Shown here: positions 57,985 through 64,000 of the stretch, piece by piece | Layout of the letters: each line of letters opens with the position of its first letter | How positions within the stretch are numbered: the stretch's first letter is position 1 | Origin: Euglena gracilis | Lineage: Eukaryota; Euglenida; Euglenophyceae; Euglenales | Reading direction: 5' to 3' | NCBI GenBank assembly: GCA_039621445.1 | Contig: CP154954.1 | Location: 48,959,847 to 49,023,846 of the forward strand | DNA length: 64,000 bases | Position numbers and translations under genes: made by a program | Notes under the pieces: generated by a model | What the model was told of the DNA's origin: nothing | Databases searched by the model: none | The model's input: only the letters and a program-made list of their open reading frames with translations

Positions 57985-59529
57985 TTTGTTTGTTTGTTTG
58001 TTTGTTTGCTTGTTTATTTGTTTGTTGGTTGGTTGGTTGGTTGGTTGGTTGGTTGGTTGGTTGGTTTGTTAATTTGCCAAATCCAAAAATCTTAGAGGAT
58101 CTATGATGCGAGGTGGAGGTGCCAATATCACCCCATCATTTCGTTCTGTCGGGACCAATTTTGCGAGTTGGAAAAAAAGCAAATTCAGAAAAGATCAAAA
58201 GATGACAAAATAGAGGCTTGATACCACAAATTTCCAATGAACACGGGCAACGTTCCCTGAGTTGTGCCAAGCGAAAGATAACAACGGCATGAGACCGTGA
58301 AGACTTTTCGTTCATATTTGTTTCTGAAGTCTGCCGCTGTGCAAAACCCTTGGCCAGCAGTGTGTTCACCCGTTCAAGTGTCAAGATGGTGTGCACCGAC
58401 ACTCCCTCCACAAAAACCCGGTGGTCTTTTGTTTCATGCAGGGCCGGTCGCAAGAGAGTCCACAAAAAAAAAACGTCTCAAATGGCAGGGAGGATGTTAT
58501 TCATTTATCATCAACCCCTTCTGACCTTGTTGATATTGGTCCATGTCCTCCAAAGAGTCATCTAGGGGAAAGGGGTTCACTTAGGGGGGACTTCCGCACA
58601 CCAAAGGGACCCCCCCCCAAATGGTCATTGGGATGGGGGGTCATTTAGAGGGGGGTTCATGGTAAATCAAGCTGGGCATGAAAGCACCACCCATTATTTC
58701 AAACATTTTTGTTGGTCACAATTTTCAAATTCGATTTTATCTAAAAATTGCCACAGTTGACTGCACTTGAGGCACCTGAGGTCAAATTGTCCATGCAGGC
58801 TTCTTTTGACCAACCCCTGTGGCGGCATAGCAAATACCCTGGGGGGTCCTTTGGGTCTTGGCCTAGGCCGACCCAATCAATTTCCCCCCTTGATAATGGA
58901 CATTTTCGGGCCCTGGTGCCTTCGGTGACCCACCCCTGGTGGAGGGTCGAAAATGCCTCACCCCACCCCCCTGCCACACCCCCGGGGGGGCTTCCTGAAA
59001 ATAAGTCTGGTCCATGCGCTTCAAACAAAACAGGGCGTGATGATGTGGCTGACACGGCAATGACCAGAAGCTGTCAACAAGAAAATATTATTTTTAAAAA
59101 ATACACATATGTATAGTTTTAGCAGATAATTTATTAACAGTATTAAATAAGAAATTTAACAAAAAAACTAGAAAAAATAAGCTTGTGGTGTCTCTTGAAC
59201 AGCTCACTTAACTCAACTTGTCCTGGTTTCCTTCTTTCAAGCAAATCACGAATCTTTTCGTTATAGATCTCAATGTACTCCATCGTGAGCGGGCCATAAA
59301 CCTCCATGGCACTGGTGTGGAATACTGAATACTAATCTTGTGGTTTTAAAATTAATTTATTTAATTCAAAATTCAACTTTTTGAAAAAAACAAAAAATTA
59401 AAAATGCCAAGGAGGTTCATGCTCTTCACAGAGAGGGTTGAGTCTGCCTGAAGCTTGTCCTGGGCCATCCCCATCATGGCACTGACGAACCGGGGAATCA
59501 GGCCAGGGAACCCCTCCTCCAGGGTTTGA
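43990..59529 (-). CDS. Kinesin motor protein with coiled coil and C2 domain, multi-exon, partial
   Basis: Gene-level entry. Eleven exon-like segments in order on the minus strand encode a kinesin: K1 GLIPRF, K2 EIYNE, K3 switch [11 protein letters not shown]4 switch II DLAGSER, K5 SKLTRLL, K6 and K7 coiled coils, K8 and K9 a helical domain, K10 and K11 a C2 domain. It would be an ATP-driven microtubule motor with a membrane-binding tail, most like the kinesin-3 plan. The P-loop exon was not found and probably lies beyond 59.6 kb or past the window. Introns include at least one ordinary acceptor (CCCAG, K4) and at least five introns whose ends are inverted repeats. The motor end carries an apparent frameshift. 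Confidence 0.75.
44110..45433 (-). other. Kinesin intron with perfectly paired ends inside the C2 domain (K10/K11)
   Basis: On the minus strand GGACAAATGCC (45,424-45,414) and GGCATTTGTCC (44,129-44,119) are perfect 11-bp inverted repeats close to the two ends. The intron starts TGTGG and ends GCTGAC. Removing it joins KQDT to PEFDFKK, matching the C2 pattern T.NP.F. Confidence 0.75.
45190..45260. repeat. Copy of the repeat at 3.19 kb
   Basis: AAGGCTTCTTGTCTGTTTAT.. and CGCTTCTGGCCCAG match 3191-3242 with scattered changes. Confidence 0.75.
45434..45582 (-). CDS. Kinesin exon K10, first half of C2 domain
   Basis: [20 protein letters not shown] then [32 protein letters not shown]...Y.KY is the first part of a C2 domain; usual calcium-binding Asp residues are scarce. 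Confidence 0.75.
45780..46045. repeat. TG-rich degenerate microsatellite
   Basis: GTGTGTTGTGTG, GCGTGCGTGC and related words. It encodes long Thr/His frames on the minus strand that are not real genes. Confidence 0.9.
46054..46410. mobile_element. Introner-like element (family 2) with near-perfect duplication
   Basis: The left end CATACCATTGCTTAACG and right end AGCAATGAATGGTATG are imperfect inverted repeats of family 2 type. Flanks GTTGTGCC (46,046-46,053) and GTTGTGTC (46,411-46,418) match at 7 of 8. The interior has C/G blocks and GACTGACTGGTTTT words shared with the element at 25.3-25.7 kb. Confidence 0.65.
47122..47204. repeat. Nearly pure 83-base C tract
   Basis: Only a handful of G interruptions. 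A second tract of about 40 bases is at 46,777-46,816. Confidence 0.95.
47638..48062. repeat. 162-bp tandem repeat, about 2.6 copies
   Basis: Units start GTCGAAAAA at 47,638, 47,801 and 47,963 and share CCCAAAACCATGTTTTTTGG and GAGCTGAAAATGAGCGTTTT. Because the period is about a multiple of three, long frames are open on both strands; this is not evidence of coding. Confidence 0.9.
48574..48622. repeat. (AC)n microsatellite
   Basis: About 24 AC units at the start of the intron after K9 (minus-strand sense GT). Confidence 0.9.
48643..48794 (-). CDS. Kinesin exon K9
   Basis: [20 protein letters not shown] then [31 protein letters not shown], ending near a GGTGGG donor. Confidence 0.6.
48795..48901 (-). 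other. 107-bp kinesin intron with perfectly paired ends (K8/K9)
   Basis: On the minus strand GAGGGCCGGGCC (48,896-48,885) near the start and GGCCCGGCCCTC (48,825-48,814) near the end are perfect 12-bp inverted repeats. The intron starts ATGCC and ends AACCTG, with neither GT nor AG, and removing it joins NTLPL to ENDGAAL in frame. Confidence 0.75.
48902..49036 (-). CDS. Kinesin exon K8
   Basis: [20 protein letters not shown] then [24 protein letters not shown] conserved-looking region between stalk and tail; VG.A..SL..I is reminiscent of kinesin-3 tail segments. Confidence 0.6.
49037..50598 (-). other. Long kinesin intron
   Basis: C/G blocks and repeats of ACTTAGGGGGGGGTCATTT type at 49,240-49,290 (also at 58,575-58,650). 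No exon is supported. Confidence 0.5.
50599..50735 (-). CDS. Kinesin exon K7, coiled coil
   Basis: [20 protein letters not shown] then [20 protein letters not shown], a strong heptad coiled coil, with GC-rich codons. Confidence 0.65.
51640..51836. repeat. Long inverted repeat with GGTGTCAACGACACACC words
   Basis: GTTGACACAGGGGGGGG..GTGTCAACGACACACCGTGGCAACAA at 51,648-51,690 is mirrored at about 51,786-51,832. AGAACCACTCAGC and GCTGAGTGGTTCT lie nearer the centre (51,713-51,755). Confidence 0.75.
51940..52400. repeat. 'AAAATAAGACCCCCCC' repeat
   Basis: Many copies of AAAATAAGACCCCCCC in a row around 51,955-52,070 and 52,305-52,385, with GGCGCGAAGCGCCGA hairpins at about 52,210. Related words occur near 11,620-11,800. 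Confidence 0.75.
52745..52832 (-). CDS. Kinesin exon K6, probable coiled coil
   Basis: The frame [20 protein letters not shown] then [11 protein letters not shown] has a heptad pattern. Boundaries are not clear. Confidence 0.45.
52833..55149 (-). other. Long kinesin intron
   Basis: Contains the family 4 element and repeats of CCTGCAACCCCCGACCAGGGGG-TGGTCGTACG type (54,725-54,900, also near 46,850, 48,190 and 59,905). A frame at about 53,339-53,470 ([18 protein letters not shown]) might be an extra exon; not called. Confidence 0.5.
53827..54114. mobile_element. Introner-like element (family 4) with perfect 8-bp duplication
   Basis: 288 bp, termini CATGCTTGTGCTTA and TAAGCACAAGCCTG (13 of 14 complementary). 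Perfect repeats CTCCTGAC flank it (53,819-53,826 and 54,115-54,122). It lies in a long kinesin intron. The interior carries GGTGCC..GGCACC pairs, C/G blocks and a GGCGCCGG motif. Another copy lies at 42,560-42,835. Confidence 0.85.
55150..55374 (-). CDS. Kinesin exon K5, end of motor, with frameshift
   Basis: [20 protein letters not shown], then [20 protein letters not shown] and [24 protein letters not shown]. Everything to VSTL (about 55,183) is in one frame; the expected next residues (HFAQQA) appear in another frame from the overlapping bases. A few bases appear to be missing, or a very small intron or sequence error lies here. Confidence 0.85.
55375..57506 (-). other. Kinesin intron with partly paired ends (K4/K5)
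   Basis: Starts GTGAGGGCAACAACC and near its 3' end has GGTTACTTGCTCAC (55,390-55,377), complementary with small bulges. No AG lies near the exon, so a standard acceptor is excluded. It contains C/G-block repeats and the GGCGCGAAGCGCC hairpin near 56,372. Confidence 0.6.
57507..57720 (-). CDS. Kinesin exon K4, switch II
   Basis: [20 protein letters not shown] then [26 protein letters not shown] is switch II, and INLSLLTL is the following helix. A canonical CAACCCAG acceptor precedes EARD, though the frame upstream ([16 protein letters not shown]) is also open. The donor is AAG|gtgagg or a few codons earlier. Confidence 0.9.
57895..58064. repeat. Compound microsatellite (GT)n (TTTG)n (TTGG)n
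   Basis: A short TGTGG run, then (GT) from about 57,908 to 57,980, then TTTG and TTGG tetranucleotides. It lies in a kinesin intron. Confidence 0.95.
58245..58438 (-). CDS. Kinesin exon K3, switch I
   Basis: [20 protein letters not shown], then [20 protein letters not shown] and [10 protein letters not shown]-x-x-SSRSH is the switch I motif that senses ATP. Confidence 0.9.
58439..59199 (-). other. Kinesin intron with paired ends (K2/K3)
   Basis: The minus-strand 5' part TTCAAGAGACACCACAAGC (59,199-59,181) is nearly complementary to the 3' part CTCTCTTG with TTTTGTGGA before it (58,467-58,449). The intron would end GGCCCTG with no AG and leave ..VELSEL joined to [12 protein letters not shown]. 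The interior includes a C/G block and A/T-rich filler. Confidence 0.65.
59200..59290 (-). CDS. Kinesin exon K2
   Basis: Reads [20 protein letters not shown] then [10 protein letters not shown]. The SYLEIYNE-type motif plus DLL is diagnostic for kinesins. Confidence 0.8.
59295..59421 (-). other. Short kinesin intron with paired ends (K1/K2)
   Basis: On the minus strand the 5' part CATGAACCTCCTTGGCA (59,421-59,405) and 3' part TGCCATGGAGGTTTATG (59,311-59,295) are inverted repeats, 15 of 17 positions. No GT..AG pair gives a sensible join. Removal lets STLSVK run into MEYIEIYNE. Confidence 0.75.
59416..59529 (-). CDS. Kinesin exon K1
   Basis: Acceptor CCAACCTGCAG, then [20 protein letters not shown] and [13 protein letters not shown]. 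This matches the kinesin stretch G(I/L)IPR....LF after the P-loop. Confidence 0.75.
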
Positions 59530-61009
59530 CTGCAGGTTGGGGGGGGGGGGCAAATACGGTTGCAGCAATTCCTGTTTTTATTCCCGTTCATCCCGGGGGG
59601 GGGGGGATTGGGGGCAGAACAGAAAAATTGGCCATGGGATTTTTGATGGTTGCTGGAGACCATTGGTCATGGTATAGCGACAATGATGTGGTCATGGTAT
59701 GGCGACCTGGTCAAATCACCAGTAATTCGACCCCCCCCCTTGCCCCCTGCGACCCAGTGGCTGCTGGGCAGAGCTTGAAATTTGGGCTGGCTCCTGTAGA
59801 ATTCTGGGCTTGCTGGCAAGCACCCCTTTTCCTCAGAGACGCTTGCTGAACTGGGGCTCACAGAAGAACACCCAATGTGAAAAACTAGGGGGGGGGAGCA
59901 ACAAAGCCCCTGACCTGCAATTCCCCGACCAGGGGGTCGTATGACCCGATGCCCCAAAAAACCCTGCTTTGTGAGGTCATCGCCAATCGCGGGTTGTACC
60001 CACCCCCCGTTGGGGGGGGGGGGTGGGCAAATCCGGGGTGGTCAGGGGTCAAGGGGGGGGGGGGGGGGGTACAACCCGGGTCCAGCACAATAGCCCACAC
60101 CCCCCGAGCCCCTCATCCACGGGGGGGAGCCGGCCAGGGCCGTACGGAAGGCCTGGTGGGGGGGGTTGACCTCTACCCACCCACTACAGCACCGAAGGGA
60201 AAATTTATTCGGTGCCGAAGAAAAAAATTGACTTTAAATGGGCACCGCCCGGAAGCCCGGGAAAGCCTGCTGAGGGGGCGGGGTCGCCCCCCCCCACACA
60301 GCAGGATGGGCAGGGATGTGTGGGAAGCCTTGAGGGGGGTCCTGACCACCCCTCCCAACACAGAGGGGGGTGGGTGGGTCGGTCGCACCCCCCCTCCAAC
60401 TGAAGGGGGCCAGGAAAATTTTTGTTGGACTGGCAAAGGGCCAGCCAGATACCAGGCCGAAGCCTGATTCCTCTTTGAAAATAAATCCAAAGATGCTCAT
60501 TTTGAACGGTTTTCAAAACCTTTTAATGCAGAAAAACACCAAAGCAAAACAGGAATATTCTCAAAAGTGAAGGGAAAATGGCATTTCTTGTTTATTTATT
60601 GGCGCGCAGCACTGGAAGAAAAAAATTAGCTATTTTTGGAACTTGCCATGGAGGGAGGGGACGGTGGGTCGGATCCCCCTCCGATCCAGCAGGGGGGGGG
60701 TCCCGACTTAATTGTGGCACAGTCTGGGTGACCGATTTCAGTCTGGCATAAAGCGCTGGGCCGAGATTTTTGACCCCCAAATTGCAAATGTGCCATTTTG
60801 GACACATTCTGGGCAAGTATTTTTTGTCAGAAAGGCCAAAAAATTTTACGGTGCGAAGCGCCAGAAGGAAAAAATTGACCTTTTGGGGGGGTCCCGGGCA
60901 CGCCCCTGGGGTCGGTCCGGACCCTCCTGGTCCCAGGAGGGCACCCCACCTAAACCCCGTACACTCCTCATATCGAACCCAGCAGATCCCCCCCCACCTT
61001 ACCCCCCAG
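59530..61009. repeat. C/G-block repeat region
   Basis: G-run and C-run blocks, CACAG..GGATGGGCAG words, and a segment at about 60,680-60,985 related to family 3 (GCGCTGGGCCGAGATTTTT, GTGCGAAGCGCCAGAAGG, CATATCGAACCCAG). The kinesin P-loop exon is expected upstream of 59.53 kb, but no GxxGxGKT frame was found. Confidence 0.5.
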
Positions 61010-61548
61010 CAAGCACCTATGGTCATCCAGGATCCCAAACCCAGTCACGCCCAGTCACGCCCAGTCACGCCCAGTCACGCCCAGTCACGCCCAGTCACGC
61101 CCAGTCACGCCCAGTCACGCTAAGAGAAATCCCAGTCATCCAAGTTTCAAGCAGCCGTTCATATGGCCTAACAAAAAATTTACACACCTTCTGTATGTGT
61201 GTCATTTGATCCATGGGGAGGACCTTCAACAATATCAGTAAATCCTTCATTTTGGGCCCAAAGAACCCAATCAGCAACAGTACGCATGGATGCACGGCGT
61301 TTAGACATGGCTGAAGAAACAGGAAATTTATTCAAGCACATCTAATCAACCAGTCACGCCCAGTCACGTCAAGTCACCGCACCTTTCAGGGTCCTCGAAC
61401 CCAGTCACGCCCAGTCACGCCCAGTCACGCCCAGTCACGCCCAGTCACGCCCAGTCACGGAACCCCACCTATGGGGGTCCTCAAACCCAGTCACGCCCAG
61501 TCACGCCCAGTCACGCCCAGTCACGCCCAGTCATATCATAGGTGCTTG
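61010..61548. mobile_element. Introner-like element (family 1) with perfect 8-bp duplication
   Basis: 539 bp, termini CAAGCACCTATG and CATAGGTGCTTG are perfect 12-bp inverted repeats and match the cyclase intron element. Perfect 8-bp repeats CCCCCCAG flank it (61,002-61,009 and 61,549-61,556). Most of the interior is a 10-bp tandem repeat CCAGTCACGC (about 61,040-61,118, 61,401-61,458 and 61,486-61,530). Between repeat blocks lies a 42-codon minus-strand frame. Confidence 0.85.
61181..61309 (-). CDS. Small ORF inside the family 1 element
   Basis: ATG at 61,309 opens MSKRRASMRTVADWVLWAQN then EGFTDIVEGPPHGS and stops at TAA about 61,181. 42 codons; A/T-ending codons differ from GC-rich neighbours. 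It could be a captured exon or chance; no family is recognised. Confidence 0.25.
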
Positions 61549-62424
61549 CCCCCCAGGGCCAGGGGGGTGTCGGGCTGCTGGTCCTCCGGGACCAGCCCCC
61601 CCCCCCCGACCCCCCCCCCCAGGGGGTGGGGGGTTGGGGGGAACCCCCTCAGTGCTGTGGACCTTCTTGGCCATTTGGGCCAACTTTTTTTAACTTTTTT
61701 TTTTGGCAAGTTGAGGTCATTTCAAGCCATTTTTTGCCACTTTGGGCCGCTTTTTCCATTTCTTTTTTAGTCACTGTTTGAAGAAATGTCCAAGGGTCCA
61801 GGCCTTCCTGAAAGTTTTCCAAGTCTCAAAAAAGTCTCAAGAAAAGTGCGCATGTGCCCTCACCCCCAAAGTGGCTACCCTCGAGGCACCGTGGGACCCA
61901 AAATGGCCACGCTGGGGGGGGGACACTTTGTGGGGGGCAGGCTTTTTTCCGTTGGGGCCTACCCCACGGGGGGGTGGGTGCCAGGCACCCAAGAGCACCC
62001 ATCCGAACCCCCCCCCCCCAGGGGGGTCGGGTTTTTGGGCAGGCACCCCCTTCGACCCTGGTGCCGAAGGTGCCGGGGGCCCGGAAAAGGCCATTTTCAA
62101 TGAAAAATTTCTGGGTCCCCACGAACTCACCCCCCCCCCCGGGGGCACCAGTCGGTAAAAAAAAAATTGCTTTCTTGGGGCAATTTTGGCCTTGGCGCTT
62201 TTGGTGCCGAAGGAAAAAGTTTGAGGGGGGGTAAACCCAAATTTGCCAATATTTTTTGGCCACTTTGGACGGTGCTCTTTGAGGGGGGGGGGGGGAAGCG
62301 GATTTTTGCATATTTTTGTTCACACATTTCACCAAACTCAATATGAACCGATGGGCTTTCCATCTATACCTGAGGATGGGGGTGGGGGGTCGACCCCCCC
62401 CCCCACCACATTGGGTTTCAGGAG

Positions 62425-62505
62425 CTCCTGTACAGCCTTGCAGTTGGCTGGAAAAAAGGTGCTGGCTGGCTGGACCCACGTGAGGGTCCGGCTAAGTAAA
62501 TCCCA
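62425..62505 (-). CDS. Possible exon, unknown
   Basis: The minus-strand frame RTLTWVQPASTFFPANCKAV QELLKP looks protein-like and lies where N-terminal kinesin exons would be, but no kinesin motif is visible. Confidence 0.25.
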
Positions 62506-63027
62506 AATTATGACACATTGGCCCTTCCTGGGGACCCAAAAGTTTCCCGGGCAGGGCCCTGACAAGTTCTCAGGCATGGTAATATCCCGGGGAGGAGGGG
62601 GGTTAATACCCCCCCCCTTCATGTTATTGACCGGTCAAGTTGGGCCTAACAGCGGAGGGGGGTCAAGCTCGGGGGTCAAGTTGGACCCAACAGTTCAGGA
62701 GGGTCACTTTCCCCATACTTGGGCTGACATTCCACATCTGGATGAATCATCCAAAAAAGCAAAAAAAAGCATCTGGGTCCCCAACTTCCTCAAATGTGCT
62801 CGTCTGATCAAAAAATCGTCTGTCAAAAAACACATTTCTGTGGGGAAAACATTCCTGAAAGTGCATTTTTGAACCTGTAACTTTTTTCGCGGTCGGTTGG
62901 CCCAACAGAAGAGGGGGCCAACTATGGGGGCCCCGGGCAGAATATTGGCCATGCTAGTTCTGGAGGTCGACAGAAAACTCCACTGTACTGCATTACCCCC
63001 CCCCTTTTTCAAAGGACTTTTGACTGT

Positions 63028-63118
63028 AGGTCGGGCCGACCTGGTCGGCCCGACCTGTTTGGGTTACCGACCATATGGTCGGCCCAACCAATTGGAGGTC
63101 GGGCCGACCACAAGGTCG
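63028..63118. repeat. Run of GGTCGGGCCGACC palindromes
   Basis: AGGTCGGGCCGACCTGGTCGGCCCGACCT (63,028-63,056) is a palindrome of 29 bases; CCGACCATATGGTCGG follows at 63,067-63,082, then another GGTCGGGCCGACC. Confidence 0.9.
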
Positions 63119-63340
63119 ATAGAAACGACCTCAATGGTTTTCCTTTTCAAAAGCATCCAAACCCTTGGCCAAACCCTGTGGAGCATAAAAAGTGCAATTT
63201 TAGCATAAAAAGAATTCCTGATGGCATCAACCTGTGGTAAAAAAGATTTTCTGACGTTATTTGAAGGAGTAGGGTCAGGGTTACGATTCTTATCCAAACA
63301 GCAGAACATTTCCCGCTCAACGTTGTTAGATTGGTCTCTA

Positions 63341-63476
63341 CAAGGTACCCAGCGAACCCAAAGAGCCGCCCAATTAGGGTTAAAAACATGGGGGGACCCG
63401 AGCGAGGCGCCGAGCGAGGGTCCCCCCATGTGTATTAACCCTAGTTGGGCGGCTCTTTGGGGTAGCTGGTACCTTG
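63341..63476. repeat. Long hairpin with TTAGGGTT in the arms
   Basis: About 58-bp arms: CAAGGTACCCAGC..AAAGAGCCGCCCAATTAGGG..CATGGGGGGACCC and its near-complement, with loop GAGCGAGGCGCCGAGCGA. Confidence 0.9.
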
Positions 63477-63768
63477 AAGGGGCCAATTTATCACGTTTCT
63501 GAACAGCCGGCTACACACATCAAAAATTTTTCTGGCCTCAAAGAAGATACTTGTTTGCTATCCGACCGTCACTGAAATCCGACTAAGTTAGCACAAAGAA
63601 CGCGCGTTTTGGCCATCCTTGTCTTGCACACACAAGGGGATTTTGTTATTTTAAACCGGGGGGTCCGGGGGGGGGGGGGTTGGGGTGCCGCCCCCCCCCC
63701 CCGGAGGAGGCCGTAGGCCGACTAAGTTCGCGTTTTTCAATTTTTTTTTCAATATGGGATGAAAGAGC

Positions 63769-63811
63769 TGGGTTAGGGTTAGGGTTAGGGTCAGGGTCAG
63801 GGTTAGGGTTT
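63769..63811 (+). repeat. Interstitial telomere repeat (TTAGGG)n
   Basis: About seven units GTTAGG/GTCAGG, G-rich strand on plus. Confidence 0.9.
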
Positions 63812-64000
63812 GGGCATTGCACACCAAAGGAATTTTTGTCATTGGTCATGTATCTCACCTGAGTTAGCCGTTTTCCACAATTTTTTTTGAATTTGGGACG
63901 TTTTTTGACGTTTTTAAGGACATTCAGATGTGTTTACATTCATTTCGAATTGAAATAAGAGAATCAAATTTTTTGAGGGGGGGGGGGCCTTAAATTTCCA

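Overview
This window looks like a large, repeat-rich protist nuclear chromosome, most probably from a euglenid or another euglenozoan. The evidence is as follows. Exons are small and GC-rich and sit in long, very repetitive introns. Telomere-type repeats are TTAGGG. One gene matches a receptor adenylate cyclase with a periplasmic-binding-protein-like ectodomain, a layout typical of Euglenozoa. Ordinary GT..AG introns sit beside introns that lack GT..AG and whose two ends are inverted repeats, which is the hallmark of the 'nonconventional' introns of euglenids. There are no operons, Shine-Dalgarno sites or other prokaryotic features. The species is inferred, not proven.

Layout. 1-8.6 kb, plus strand: 3' part of a multi-exon single-pass receptor cyclase. 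8.6-15.3 kb: mostly non-coding, with a possible 3'-terminal exon near 11 kb, a (CA)52 tract and a palindrome built from head-to-head telomere repeats. 15.3-18.9 kb: a signal-peptide-like first exon and a dense cluster of GCGC-rich palindromes. 18.9-20.7 kb, minus strand: exons of an unrecognised gene, one intron of which is a short inverted-repeat element. 20.7-26.0 kb: AT-rich and low-complexity sequence. 26.5-39.8 kb: a DIRS-type tyrosine-recombinase retrotransposon cut in its reverse transcriptase by an 8.6-kb LTR element that encodes Gag but no recognisable pol. 39.8-43.3 kb: C/G-block repeats. 44.0-59.5 kb, minus strand: a kinesin gene in at least 11 exons (motor, coiled coil, C2 domain). 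59.5-64 kb: repeats, hairpins and one more transposon-like inverted-repeat element.

The most interesting signal is a set of short elements with termini of the CA(G)...(C)TG type, 10-17-bp inverted repeats and 8-bp target duplications. At least seven are visible. One is exactly an intron of the cyclase gene: removing the element plus one duplication copy restores an uninterrupted cyclase motif in frame. Several kinesin introns have the same kind of paired ends but no duplication, as if they were older copies. The window therefore appears to show both mobile intron-making elements and the nonconventional introns they may become. Splice sites are placed by eye from protein conservation. RNA evidence was not available, so exon limits are approximate except where stated.
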